A stretch of 64,000 nucleotides of DNA from Asterias rubens (taxonomy: Eukaryota; Echinodermata; Asteroidea; Forcipulatida; Asteriidae), in the NCBI RefSeq assembly GCF_902459465.1, contig NC_047063.1:6386001-6450000 (forward strand), in the 5' to 3' direction. Within the stretch, counting starts at the first letter, position 1. Each line of letters opens with the position of its first letter. The notes under the pieces were generated by a model that did no database searches, was not told the origin of the DNA, and saw only the letters and a program-made list of their open reading frames with translations. Positions 1 to 9,381 of the stretch are shown here, piece by piece. The translations under genes were made by a program, and so were the position numbers.

Positions 1-852
1 CCTAACCACCTGAGCCCATGCCTAGTAGCACTTGATCTACCTTGTCATCTGAGCCAAGGCCTAGGTAGCACTTGATCTACCTAACCACCTGAGCCCATGC
101 CTAGTAGCACTTGATCTACCTTGCCACCTGAGCCCAGGCCTAGGTAGCACTTGATCTACCTAACCACCTGAGCCCATGCCTAGTAGCACTTGATCTACCT
201 TGTCATCTGAGCCAAGGCCTAGGTAGCACTTGATCTACCTTGCCACCTGAGCCCAGGCCTATGTAGCACTTGATCTACCTTGCCACCTGTAGCCCAGACC
301 TAGGTAGCACTTGATCTACCTTGCCACCTGAGCTCAGGCCTAGGTGCCACCTGTCATGCCTGTAGCCAAGGCCTAGCTGGCACTTGATCTACCTTGCCAC
401 CTATCATGCTTGTAGCACAGGCCTAGGTGGCACTTGATCTACCTTACCACCTGTCATACCTGTAGCCCAGACCTAGGTAGCACTTGATCTACCTTGCCAC
501 CTGCCATGCCTGTACCCCAGGCCAAGGTGGCCTAGGTGGCACTTTATCTACTTCGCCACCGTCATGCCTGTAGCCCAAGCCTAGGTAGCACTTGGTCTAC
601 CTTGCCACCTGGGCCCAGGCCTAGGTAGCACTTGATCTACCTTGCCACCTGAGCTCTGTCCTAGGTGGCACTTGATCTACCTTGCCACCGTCATGCCTGT
701 AGCCCAGGCCTAGGTAGCACTTTATCTACCTTGCCACCGTCATGCCTGTAACCCAGACCTAGGTGGCCTAGGTGGCACTTGATCTACCTTGCCACCATCA
801 TGCCTGGAAACCTAGCTAGCACTTGATCTACCTTGCCACCTGTAATGTACTG
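1..852. repeat. Minisatellite, ~40-49 bp unit
   Basis: Head-to-tail degenerate array. The basic unit is about 40 bp and reads CCTAGGTAGCACTTGATCTA followed by CCTTGCCACCTGAGCCCAGG; a longer ~49 bp variant carries an added CATGCCTGTAGCCC segment from about 350 onward. Each unit holds the short inverted pair AGGTAG/CTACCT, so single units can form small hairpins. The array runs off the left edge of the window, so its full length is unknown. It shares the 15-mer TGTAGCCCAGACCTA with the array at 17813-18359. Confidence 0.95.
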
Positions 853-881
853 AACCATAGAGCACCGAATAATGCCTGAAC

Positions 882-1620
882 TTACTTTGGTACCTCTGAA
901 CGCTGTGGTTGTTCCTGCATTGGTGCATAAGGAGGTGGAGCAAGAGGGGCCCCCATGTTGCCGTAACCTGCGACCATGTCCATCTTATCTCCTGGAGGTG
1001 CAGTGGGAGCTGCTGCCACAGGCTGTATCAAGAAATAATGTAACACAGGGATCAAACTAACTGTACTCTGGTTAATGAAAAAAATATCATTACAAGTGAA
1101 TGGAGTGGAGTGTAGTCTTTGATGACTGAAGAAAACACTTGAAACAGCATGCACTTCATTGTTGGGGAACAGGAGATTAAAGGCACAGGCACTTTGTCAA
1201 TTGTCAAAGACTAGTATTCCCACTTGGTGTACGCCTCCATTGATCATATATCAAATAAGTTTTTATGCCAACAATCATTTTGAGTAATTACCAATAGTGT
1301 CCAGTGCCTTATAACAAAACGAGGATTTCTATTATAAGTACCTGTCCCGGAGCTCCACCTTGGGGCTGTGGGTATCCTTGGGGTGCGCCAGCCTGGGGTT
1401 GAGGGTACCCTTGAGGAGCACCACCCTGGGGTTGAGGGTACCCTTGAGGAGCACCACCCTGGGGTTGGGGATAGCCCTGAGGCGCACCAGCCTGCTGAGG
1501 TTGTGGATAGCCTTGGGCTTGAGGTGCTCCTTGGAATTGTTGATATGCTTGAGGTCCTCCTTGTTGATAGCCCCCCTGAGGTGGGTATCCACCCTGCTGT
1601 TGTTGCTGCATGTTTGAAAC
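882..1620 (-). CDS. Small Pro/Gln/Gly-rich protein with PPPY motif, two exons (3' part of a gene)
   Basis: Two minus-strand exons join in phase 0. Exon 1342-1620 opens after an acceptor (TCCTTACAG) and ends at a donor (GGGACAG|GTACTT). Exon 882-1022 opens after TTTCTTGATACAG and runs to a TAA at 882-884. From the ATG at 1611 the product is 136 residues: a polyglutamine start (MQQQQQ), a run of GGYPPQ and five near-perfect [10 protein letters not shown] repeats, then [11 protein letters not shown] and a PPPY motif close to the C-terminus (APPPYAPMQ), the kind of site WW domains bind. The frame is open upstream of the ATG to the acceptor (VSN), so 1611 may not be the true start and further exons may lie at higher coordinates. 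The tail resembles WBP2- or DAZAP2-type PPxY proteins, but composition dominates and I do not assign a family. The last codons overlap a donor-like AAA|GTAAGT, so another exon beyond 882 is possible. The intron holds a family A fragment. Confidence 0.62.
1177..1310 (-). mobile_element. Family A element, internally deleted
   Basis: Begins TTAAAGGCACAGGCACTTTG and ends in GTAATTACCAATAGTGTCCA plus GTGCCTT, the two ends of family A with the middle lost. It lies in the intron of the Pro/Gln-rich gene. Confidence 0.85.
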
Positions 1621-1621
1621 C

Positions 1622-2665
1622 TGTAAGGATTTAAAAAGAAGCTTTTATTAACATGCCTTTAGGTTCACAACGATTCCATAGTAGACTCGGCGCCATGATG
1701 TTAACTGATGCGCAAAAATCGCTGAAACAGCCTGCCAAGTCTTTTAGTGTCGCTGCAGTGCGCAGTTTCACGAGCACGCACATTTTAGTAATAATGCAGT
1801 GCGCAGTTTTACTGCCCGCTGCTTGCTGCTATTCGTGTTCAGCTGGATGGCGCTGTGGGCAATGAAAAAGGGTACCCGACTAAAGACCGCCAATCTCACA
1901 TGTGCGCACATCGATAAACATCATGGCAACGGCGATTTGCCCCTAAAATTTGTTAATAAAATTACACCGGCAAATGTTGTGCATGTACTAGGGGGAGGTA
2001 AGTGACAACTGGGGAAAAAAATCTAGGCATAAAGTTGTTAGTTTCTATTAAAAAAAAAATAAACACCCTGAACTTAAAGCTGCATGGGCGCAGGGCCAAG
2101 AAGGAGCAGAGGTAGTCCAACGTCTTGGTACTATTTGATGTACTTCTATTGCTACAAACAGATAACTTTCCGTATGACGGCACCAATGTTTCACTCATTT
2201 TTTTTTTTTTTTACAAAAAGGGATCTATCCCTTTTTGTAAGGTAAATCAGATACTATAATTAATAATATTATTTCATATCGAATGAAAAAGTGGTGGCGC
2301 CATACGTAAACTTTTCCCCATAATAAGTAGAAACTATACTAAGTTAAGGCTCCTCACTCACGGGACGCTTGTTTAGTTTCTATTTGTTTTGATGGGGCTA
2401 GCCCAGCCAGGCCTATGTTAGTTAGTGAGTACTGTAGTGGGTCTATTTGTTTCGCTATTATCTCCACGTGGAGATGGCAGAGAACATCAATAATGGTGTT
2501 CCGTCCAGCTAGGATAGCATGTACAACATACCTAACAATTCAGTCTTTCTTTTTGCATGTGATGTTTGTCAAGCTCGTAGGCGAACGCTAGAGTCAGGAA
2601 GGAAGTAACACCAACAAATGATGATGTTGATGATGGTATCAATTATGACAATTAGGCCTAGCCCT
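1622..2665. other. Upstream region of the minus-strand gene; no gene seen
   Basis: No convincing coding exon. TGCAGTGCGCAGTTT occurs twice, at 1754-1768 and 1795-1809 (41 bp apart), in a slightly GC-rich patch that could be promoter or first-exon sequence for the Pro/Gln-rich gene. Homopolymer T/A runs lie near 2050 and 2200. Confidence 0.4.
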
Positions 2666-2946
2666 AACATAAACTAGAAACAACCTGACTTACCTACAAA
2701 TCCGGAACAACTGGACCAAGCCTAGCGCAAGGAAACAACCAACTTACCAAGGCACTGCCAGTGCTAGCGATTGCAAAATATGATGGGCTAATCGGTCATG
2801 CCACAACATAAACTAGAAACAACCTGACTTACCTACAAATCCGGAACAACTGAACCAAGCCTAGCGCAAGGAAACAACCAAGGTACTGCTAGCGATTGCA
2901 AAATATGTTGCAATTTATTACATGTATAGGCTAATCGGTCGTGCCA
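2666..2946. repeat. Tandem duplication, ~139 bp unit, two copies
   Basis: AACATAAACTAGAAACAACC starts both units, at 2666 and 2805. The copies are near identical apart from a short deletion (CTTACC...) and a 20-odd base insertion (CAATTTATTACATGTATAGG region) in the second. Only two units are present. Confidence 0.9.
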
Positions 2947-3131
2947 GCCAGCAGAACAAGTCCAGATCCAGCAACCATTCAACGAACTTGTGGGGGGCAT
3001 CACGGGATCCGGGTCATGTCAATGAGTTACAGCATAAACATAGCTTAAACATCCGACGTTACACTTAGATATGCTTGTTTATCTTTGCGGATAGACAGAG
3101 GCCCAAGCTAGCATAAACACCACGCTATTGC

Positions 3132-3216
3132 CCTTTTCGAAACCACGGCTTCAGCTTTGGATTCGGCTTGAGGCTCTGTTCTCTCGCCCTGAGCGAAGCG
3201 CTTCGTTTCGAAAAGG
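3132..3216. repeat. Short inverted-repeat element
   Basis: CCTTTTCGAAAC at the left is matched by GTTTCGAAAAGG at the right, with imperfect pairing between. It has the shape of a small MITE remnant. Confidence 0.55.
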
Positions 3217-3235
3217 ACCTAAGTAAGGGCGGTGG

Positions 3236-3260
3236 CCACTGATAGTATAGAGATCAGTGG
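3236..3260. repeat. Short palindrome CCACTGAT...ATCAGTGG
   Basis: Eight-base arms around a 9-base spacer. A similar palindrome (CCACTGATCTC...GGTCAGTGG) sits inside the right arm of the long inverted repeat at 8609-8800. Confidence 0.6.
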
Positions 3261-3661
3261 CGGTGGCGGCGCGCCCCCCTGCGGCCAACCAACGTTAATT
3301 ATAATATGTTCGGCTGAGCATGGTTTGAGAAACAAGTGATACAAAAAGTATCTACATATATGATTACCACAGTACACAACATAATATTCAATGTGTAAGC
3401 TTTCCTATGCAATAATTAGGGCGTAGATTTTGTGTCCCCGAAAATGGCAAACTGCGTAGTAGGCCTACAAACTTTTTTTCTATAGCGCCCTGTTTTGAAT
3501 CATGCTCCTGAAGCCCACGTTAATTAATTTCCCGTTTGGAGGAGACCCAATCTCTGGCGGACAGAATTACCTGGGAGTCTGGGACAGTGTGAACTTGTTT
3601 TTCTACTAAAAAAGAGAATTAGTTTTTTTTTTAAATGAAGTGATGTTTTATAACGTGCTAA

Positions 3662-4762
3662 AGGTTTCTCACTAGCCAGGCTAGCTCATTTCTTGATAAT
3701 CTTCAATTTGCATACAGGCAAAGTAGGGGAGTTGACGATGCAGTGCTTGTCTATCTTCACAAACTTTACAATCACCTGGACTCACCCCGAACATACGTCA
3801 GGTCTCTGTTTATTGATTTCTCCAGTGCTTTTAACACAATACAACCTCATATCCTTGCGCAGAAATTATTACAAATGAATATCTCACCCCAAATTGTGCG
3901 ATGGATACATGGATTTTTAAGAGATAGGCCACAGTGGGTCAAAGTAGGAGGTGTTTGTTCTGATGTAAAATATATCAATACTGGTGTTCCTCAAGGATGT
4001 GTCATCTCTCCTTTGTTATTTTCGTTATATACCAGTGACTGTTTATGTTCCAGCTCAAATTGCAGCATCATTAAATATGCAGATGACACGGTAATTACTG
4101 GGTACTTGAAAAATGACTCTACCGAGTATGTAACAGAGGTCATGAATTTTATTGACTGGTGTAATCGTCACTATCTCTCGATAAATGTACAGAAAACTAA
4201 GGAGATGATTTTTGATTTTCGACGAGGTGCTGAGACACATGACCCTCTCACTATCAATAACTGCATTGTAGAAAGAGTCAATGAATATAAGTATCTTGGA
4301 ACTGTAGTGGATGATCAACTGAACTGGAATAGGAATACTGAAACGATATACAGTAAAGCTAACCAACGTTTGTACTTTTTGAGAAAACTGAAGAAATTTC
4401 ATGTAGACCGATCTATCTTGCGTTTATTTTATCAGTCCTTGATACAGAGTGTTTTAACTTTTAACTTAATATGTACATACGGTTTACTTTCACAGCAGAG
4501 TAAGAAGAAATTTGACAGGGTAAAGAAAAATGCTCAGCGGATCATAGGTTTAATCTTGCCATCCTTGGATATAGAATTTGAAACAAAAATGGTTGCCAAG
4601 TTAAGTACAGCAATGAAGGACCCGACCCACCCACTTTTTAATTGCTTTGTTTTTAATCGCTCTGGTATTAGACTCCGTCCACCACAAACAAAATCACTTC
4701 GTTTTCGACAATCCTTTGTTCCCAATTCAATTCATCTTTTTAATTCTTTAGTCAAACGGTAA
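3662..4762 (+). pseudogene. Reverse transcriptase fragment of the retrotransposon
   Basis: The open frame gives 366 residues without internal stops. Reverse transcriptase blocks appear in order: LQFAYRQSRGVDDAV, the A box FIDFSSAFNTI, the B box GVPQGCVISPLLF, the catalytic KYADDT box and, later, EYKYLGTVVDDQLNW. The C-terminus (VPNSIHLFNSLVKR, then stop) resembles the usual end of ORF2 in CR1/L2/Rex elements. The N-terminal endonuclease and the first reverse transcriptase blocks are missing. There is no in-frame ATG at the open-frame start; the frame simply continues from the truncation. The unbroken frame suggests a fairly recent insertion. Clade within the CR1/L2/Rex group is not resolved. 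Confidence 0.9.
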
Positions 4763-5045
4763 TTATTTATTTTTTAACTGTACCACAAATGTTTTGTATA
4801 ATTTTAAAGTAACTTGTAAGTATTGTCAGTAATCTATTCCAATCATTCGCTGTAATTTTAGCAATATACAATTTTTTCGTGGTTTTGTATTGTGCTTTAC
4901 ATTTTATTGTTCGGTTTTATGAAATGTTTATTATAATAATAATAATAATAATTTTTTAATGTCTCCAATTGCCAATGGAAAACAATTATCTGTATATGTT
5001 ATGCGGACAATAAAGATTTATAATCTAATCTAATCTAATCTAATA
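3662..5045 (+). mobile_element. 5'-truncated non-LTR retrotransposon (CR1/L2/Rex group)
   Basis: The element keeps the distal part of its reverse transcriptase frame, a 3' UTR, an AATAAA-like signal (GACAATAAAGATTTATAA) and a tail of TAATC/TCTAA pentamers at about 5020-5044. Short pentamer tails of this kind are typical of CR1/L2/Rex-type elements. The 5' junction is not sharp: the frame is open from 3662, just after a TAA, so truncation lies at or shortly before that point. No endonuclease domain is present, so this copy cannot move on its own. Confidence 0.85.
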
Positions 5046-5139
5046 TGCATACCAACAAGTGGAACAAGTTTTGTCACGCCAGTCATACACTCCATCAATC
5101 AAACAATAGTATAGTGCATACCCACAAGGAGTTTTGCAA

Positions 5140-5512
5140 TTAAAGGCGGTGGACACTATTGGTAATAACTCAAAATAATTATCAGCATAAAACCTCACTT
5201 GGTGATGAGTAATGGGGAGAGGTTGATAGTATAAACATTGTGAGAAACGGCTCCCTCTGAAGTGACGTAGTTTTCGAGAAAGAAGTGATTTTGCACGAAT
5301 TTGATTTCGATACCTCAAGTTTAGAATTTGAGGTCTCGAAATCAAGCATCTGAAAGCACACAACATTGTATGACAAAGGTGTTTTTTTCTTTCATAGTTA
5401 TCTCGCAACTCCGACGACCAATCGAGCTCAAATTTTCACAGGTTTGTTATTTTATGCATATGTAGAGATACACCAAGTGACAATTATTACCATTAGTGTC
5501 CAGTGTCTTCAA
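5140..5512 (+). mobile_element. Family A element, full length
   Basis: Starts TTAAAGGCGGTGGACACTAT and ends GTGTCCAGTGTCTTCAA, with the central GAATTTGAGGTCTCGAAATC palindrome intact. It sits about 100 bp beyond the retrotransposon tail. Confidence 0.9.
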
Positions 5513-5585
5513 TTGTTTTTATGCCGCACCGTTCCTACAAAATAACAATGTATTCGTTATCTGATGAACTACTTAGGCCCTAAAC

Positions 5586-5725
5586 TTGTGACAATGGTGT
5601 TTTTTCTTTTATTATTATCTCGCAACTTCGACGACCAATTGAGCTCAAATTTTCACAGGTTTGTTATTTTTATATTTTGAAATACACCAAGTGTGAATAG
5701 TGCAAATAGTGTCCAGTGTATTTAA
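5586..5725 (+). mobile_element. Family A element, 3' part only
   Basis: Matches the right half of family A from TTGTGACAATGGTGTTTTTT to AGTGTCCAGTGTATTTAA. The left half is missing. Confidence 0.8.
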
Positions 5726-5922
5726 TGGCAAACTCTGAATAGGTATCGGCATACTAAAGTACGGGGTCAATGTAGAATAAAGAGAAGCCCGCAAAATGTG
5801 GAAATACGTGTTCGGATTGTGTACTGCAGCATTTTGAGCTATTTATGTGTGCTGTAGATTACTAAACCAAGTTTGGTGCAGCCTATACGGCCATGTCACA
5901 CGAGGCAACTTGCAGACAACCA

Positions 5923-6116
5923 GGGCCCAATTTCATAGAGCTGCTAAGCACAAAAATTTGCTTAGCATGAAATTTCTGCCTTGATAAAAACAGGTTCACC
6001 AACTAAATTTTCATTTGTTACATAATGTTTGTTGCTGGTATTCAGCTGTTGTTTGCTTATCCTGAAAATCACTAGGCAATTTTTGTGTGCTTAGCAGCTC
6101 TTTGAAATTTCGCCCA
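5923..6116. mobile_element. Family D MITE
   Basis: Left end GGGCCCAATTTCATAGAGCT is matched by the inverted right end AGCAGCTCTTTGAAATTTCG. Two similar intact copies lie at 57531 and 59514. Confidence 0.85.
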
Positions 6117-6772
6117 GGTTCCGGCAATCTCAAGAAGAAGAGGACATTCAGGTTTGAATGTTCACATACTCTTCTTTGGGATCGTATAAGATAATGTTTG
6201 AAAACTACTCAATATTGTGCTGCCGAAGTGGTCTTGTATCACGCACTGCAATATTATTGGTTGCCACCGAGTTGCCTGTACAAGTTGCCTCATGGTGACG
6301 AAGCTCCCCCCCAAAAAACCATAAGTCTGACAATGGAGGAAGAAAATGAACCAGGGAATGGTGTTGTTGTTACTAAGGAGAGTACGGGTTACAAGTACCA
6401 ACTAAGCTTCTATGAGAAGGTCGTTGTTGAGAGCGTCAGTCTTTTATTTGAGATATGGAAGGTGATTTGTCAATTCATATGTCATCGAGCATGGAGGTAT
6501 TGAACTGTATACAAGGTCATTTCAATACAGGGTTATTCATTGTTATTATATAAAGTTCCAAAGAAATCCAACTCTAATATTCAAAGCATCTGAACGTACA
6601 ATGGTTGTCTAGAAAATAATCAACGTCACGCTTCAGACTTAGTTAACTGTTCATTATTGTGTTTAGTTGTCATTTGGCATTCAGAAAGACTCTGTATGTC
6701 GAAACGTCAGGCCAAAACTACTTTTTGAAACAAAATTGTAATATTGTAATCTTATTTAGCCTACTCAAATGA
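6117..6772. other. No gene or clear repeat seen
   Basis: Short open frames only (the longest about 100 codons near 6198-6503, starting at a plausible ATG but without recognisable domain). I do not support a gene here. Confidence 0.35.
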
Positions 6773-6940
6773 AATATGAAACTTTGCATGGTGAAAATAC
6801 GATATGGAAATTGGTTTGCCGTAACACCATGTAATGCCTATCTCTAATGAGTTTGGGTGGCTCTGAAAAGAAACGTTGGTTTTAACTCGACGTTTCGATC
6901 AGTATGCTCTGATCGTCTTCTGGAGAAAGTTTAGATAATC
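6773..6940 (+). mobile_element. Family G end fragment
   Basis: GAAACTTTGCATGGTGAAAA, then GGTTTGCCGTAACACCATGT at 6813-6832, then GACGTTTCGATCAGTATGCT and GATCGTCTTCTGGAGAA. The same order of blocks recurs at 14640-14830, and the first two recur inverted at 8335-8400. Confidence 0.6.
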
Positions 6941-7092
6941 CTAATGGTAAAAAAAGAGCGGTGACAGGATACGGATATTTTCCCCATAAGGCAAGTGAGT
7001 TCGAACTTCCCTCCAGAATGACTTCATCGACTCTTCAAAACACCCTGACCCCACCCCTAATTAAATCTTTGTTCCCGCTTGCCCCCCCCCCC

Positions 7093-7266
7093 TAGTCTAG
7101 GTTCCTAGACCATTGGTGTTGCGTGGTCACACACAACCAACTTCCGATTATGCACGGCAAAAACTGTACACGCTTGTAATGAACGAACGCTAGCGGGCGC
7201 TCTGTTTCTCTGATTTCCGGATCTCCCCATGTCCTGTGCTCACCAAGGTCTAGGACATTTGCAAAT
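7093..7266 (+). repeat. Left arm of a long inverted repeat
   Basis: Runs from TAGTCTAGGTTCCTAGACCA to GTCTAGGACATTTGC and is nearly the reverse complement of 8609-8800, about 1.34 kb away. A poly-C run precedes it. Confidence 0.88.
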
Positions 7267-8327
7267 TGAAGGCGTGGCCAGACTATGCAAATGACTCGAT
7301 TATTCATATAACGTGACGGGTTGAAGATGACTATTCAAACTAGACCGAGTCAAAGGTCAATGTGATCGGCGCGCTATTTTTAATAATCTTTGCTCAAAGA
7401 GTAATTCCGTGGTCATTATAGGCCTATTAAAAGGAAAACAGTGAAATTTTAAGTATAGACTACCTATTCAGATTACGGATACGTGACGATTTGAAATCGT
7501 AAATAATGGTCAAAAATCGAACGTAAGATTAGCATTCAGAGAGTCCGTGTAACGGACGCTTGTATGGCCCCACGGCGTGGAGCAATCGGAACGTGAAATA
7601 AGCCTTGTGGAATATCACGTACCGCCGGTCGTGTCTCGTGGGGGTTAGAGGTGTTAAATCCCGGGCGCTATGAACTCCCAGCTTGCGGGTGTCGACTCCG
7701 TTGTTTCTTATGATCGCAACGTTCCAATATGCTCCATTTTGATTCATGGCCCCCTAATTTCTTTTTGTTACGAGTTTCAGGTAATTTTGATGATGTCAAA
7801 ACGTAGGAATATCGCATCTACCTCCATGGTTATATCATGGTTATATTGACAGTGTTATTGTGTGAGTAGCTTAAAAATATTATGAGAATTTTTTATAAAA
7901 GGTTGAAATAAAAATAATGCTAAAACAAAATTCCCTCAAAGCATAATTTTGCCAAACAAAGTATTATTTTATCCAAGATACGCAGCTACGAATTACGTTC
8001 CAAGATATGCTTACGCTCCAAAAGATACTGTTACGTTTTAAGCTACGCAGCTACGCTTATACACTCCAAGATACATTTAGGTTACGCTACAATATCAAAA
8101 AGTACGCTTTCAATCCCGAGTCAAGCTTTGCTTACATTCCAAGATCTGCAGCTACGGTTACGTTTCAAAATACATTCTCACAAAGACGCTTTTGAATCCC
8201 TCAAGATTTCCTTCCCCCAAGATTAAAAAACTTTCATTGTGAATAACACTACAGGGCCCACCAGTTAATATCTGTTTGGCAGAAAATACTGTACAAAATG
8301 TCTTTACTATCTGGATATTATACATAG
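7267..8327. other. Spacer between long inverted-repeat arms; no gene seen
   Basis: The longest frames here are short and lack recognisable domains. A stretch near 7970-8200 has a loose, degenerate periodicity built on CCAAGATACG/TACGCTCCAA words, which may be a decayed tandem repeat. Confidence 0.4.
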
Positions 8328-8400
8328 AAAGGTTTGTGGTGGTACCGCAAACCTTTCTTTATCGTATTTCCACCATGTGGCAAAGTTTCAAATCCTGGAC
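8328..8400 (-). mobile_element. Family G end fragment with local hairpin
   Basis: AGAAAGGTTTG...CAAACCTTTCT forms a perfect 11-base inverted pair at 8328-8358. The remainder (CGTATTTCCACCATGTGGCA AAGTTTC) is inverted relative to the family G end at 6773. Confidence 0.6.
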
Positions 8401-8608
8401 ATTATTATACTCCGATAAAAACATATACCCACACACACATGCAGAGTAGTATAGCAAAAGTCATGCAACGCATTACTGCATGCATTACACTGCATGCACA
8501 ACACTGATGAATTATTCATGAGCCAACCGCAACGCAGCCTCTGATTGGCTCCACCGGAAAGTCGGGGAGATTTGCCGAAAAACAATAAAAAAGTTAAGAC
8601 CCGTCGTT

Positions 8609-8800
8609 GCAAATGTCCTAGACCTTGGTGAGCACAGGAAATCAGAGAAACAGAGCGCCCGCTAGCGTTCGTTCATTACAAGCGTGTACAGTTTTTGCCG
8701 TGCATAATCGGAACGTTGGTTGTGTGTGACCCACTGATCTCTATATATATAGGTCAGTGGTGTGACCACGCAACACCAATGGTCTAGGAACCTAGACTAC
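8609..8800 (-). repeat. Right arm of a long inverted repeat
   Basis: Reverse complement of 7093-7266. It carries an extra ~30 bp palindrome (CCACTGATCTC...GGTCAGTGG with TATATATATA at its centre) inside the arm and lacks about 14 bp present in the left arm. A poly-C run follows on the plus strand. Because the left arm is also preceded by poly-C on the plus strand, the runs are not part of the inverted symmetry. Confidence 0.88.
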
Positions 8801-9381
8801 CCCCCCCCCCCGCGTTGTCGTGGCGTTCAAACGGCAGCTCCGTTGCTGTTTTTCGCAATTCATGCGCGGGCCGCACTTCATGGTTTCAGAACAAGTCAAG
8901 CGTGACACCAAACAACAAAAGGTGTCTGCCATCGTAGGATAGCCCGCTGTGTTGTGTTTTCTTACTTGCACACACTCTCACCATGGGCCTTCTGTTTGAA
9001 CACTCGTCTGAGTAAATCGAAATTTTCATGGTGATAAAATCCTCCTGTACCTAGTCCGAGCTTGTCGTAGGAGTTTTGACAGTTGAGCTTCCATGCTTCG
9101 TTGATGAACATTTAGTAAACCTTCAGATCGAAAGAGCACACTCGCATCCTCACCTGAGTGTGTGACGGGAGGGAGTTGGTAGCCTATTGTATTGAAGAGT
9201 GGAATTAGTACACTGTTTGAAATTCAGTAGTCGATGCGTCATGCAACGTCAACTTGTTTGCAATGGATTGTTATGTACAGCATTTTATCAACCATGTCGC
9301 GATGGTAAAGGTAAGATCGCACTGGTAAACAACTGACAGCAAAGTGTGTCTTTTCGATTCGGAAAACTATGTTTCAACAAG
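8801..9381 (+). promoter_or_regulatory. 5' flank and 5' UTR of the prostanoid-type receptor gene
   Basis: The region between the inverted-repeat arm and the receptor ATG is locally GC-rich at its left end and holds no clear TATA box. Two short upstream reading frames begin at ATGs close before the coding start (ATGTCGCGATGGTAA and ATGGTAAAGGTAAGATCG...), which could damp translation if they lie in the mRNA. Promoter position is inferred from location only. Confidence 0.35.

Larger units (their letters stand above)
2947..3658. other. No gene seen; two short palindromes only
   Basis: Apart from the palindromes at 3132 and 3236 I see no open frame, RNA gene or further repeat here. Confidence 0.4.

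Noticed and set aside
1..852. CRISPR array
   Set aside because: The array is head-to-tail with no unique spacers, in an animal genome. The arrays at 17.8, 26.3 and 27.0 kb fail for the same reason.
1309..1634. Overlapping plus-strand frames opposite the Pro/Gln-rich exon
   Set aside because: Shadows of a repetitive coding exon; only the minus strand has matching splice sites and protein-like composition.
3662..5045. An active retrotransposon
   Set aside because: The frame is intact, but endonuclease and N-terminal reverse transcriptase parts are missing.
5040..5408. Minus-strand 122-codon frame, and similar ~60-100 codon frames at 13153, 14991, 24555, 29137 and 58988
   Set aside because: All are the same translated family A sequence (CLISRPQILNLRSRNQI-type), a repeat artefact and not a gene family.
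7960..8200. A tandem array of TACGCTCCAAGATACG-type units
   Set aside because: Periodicity is too loose to define a unit; noted only as a possible decayed repeat.
9346..9381. Longer receptor N-terminus starting at 9346
   Set aside because: The first codon is GTG. The ATG at 9382 has a good context and leaves a normal short extracellular end.
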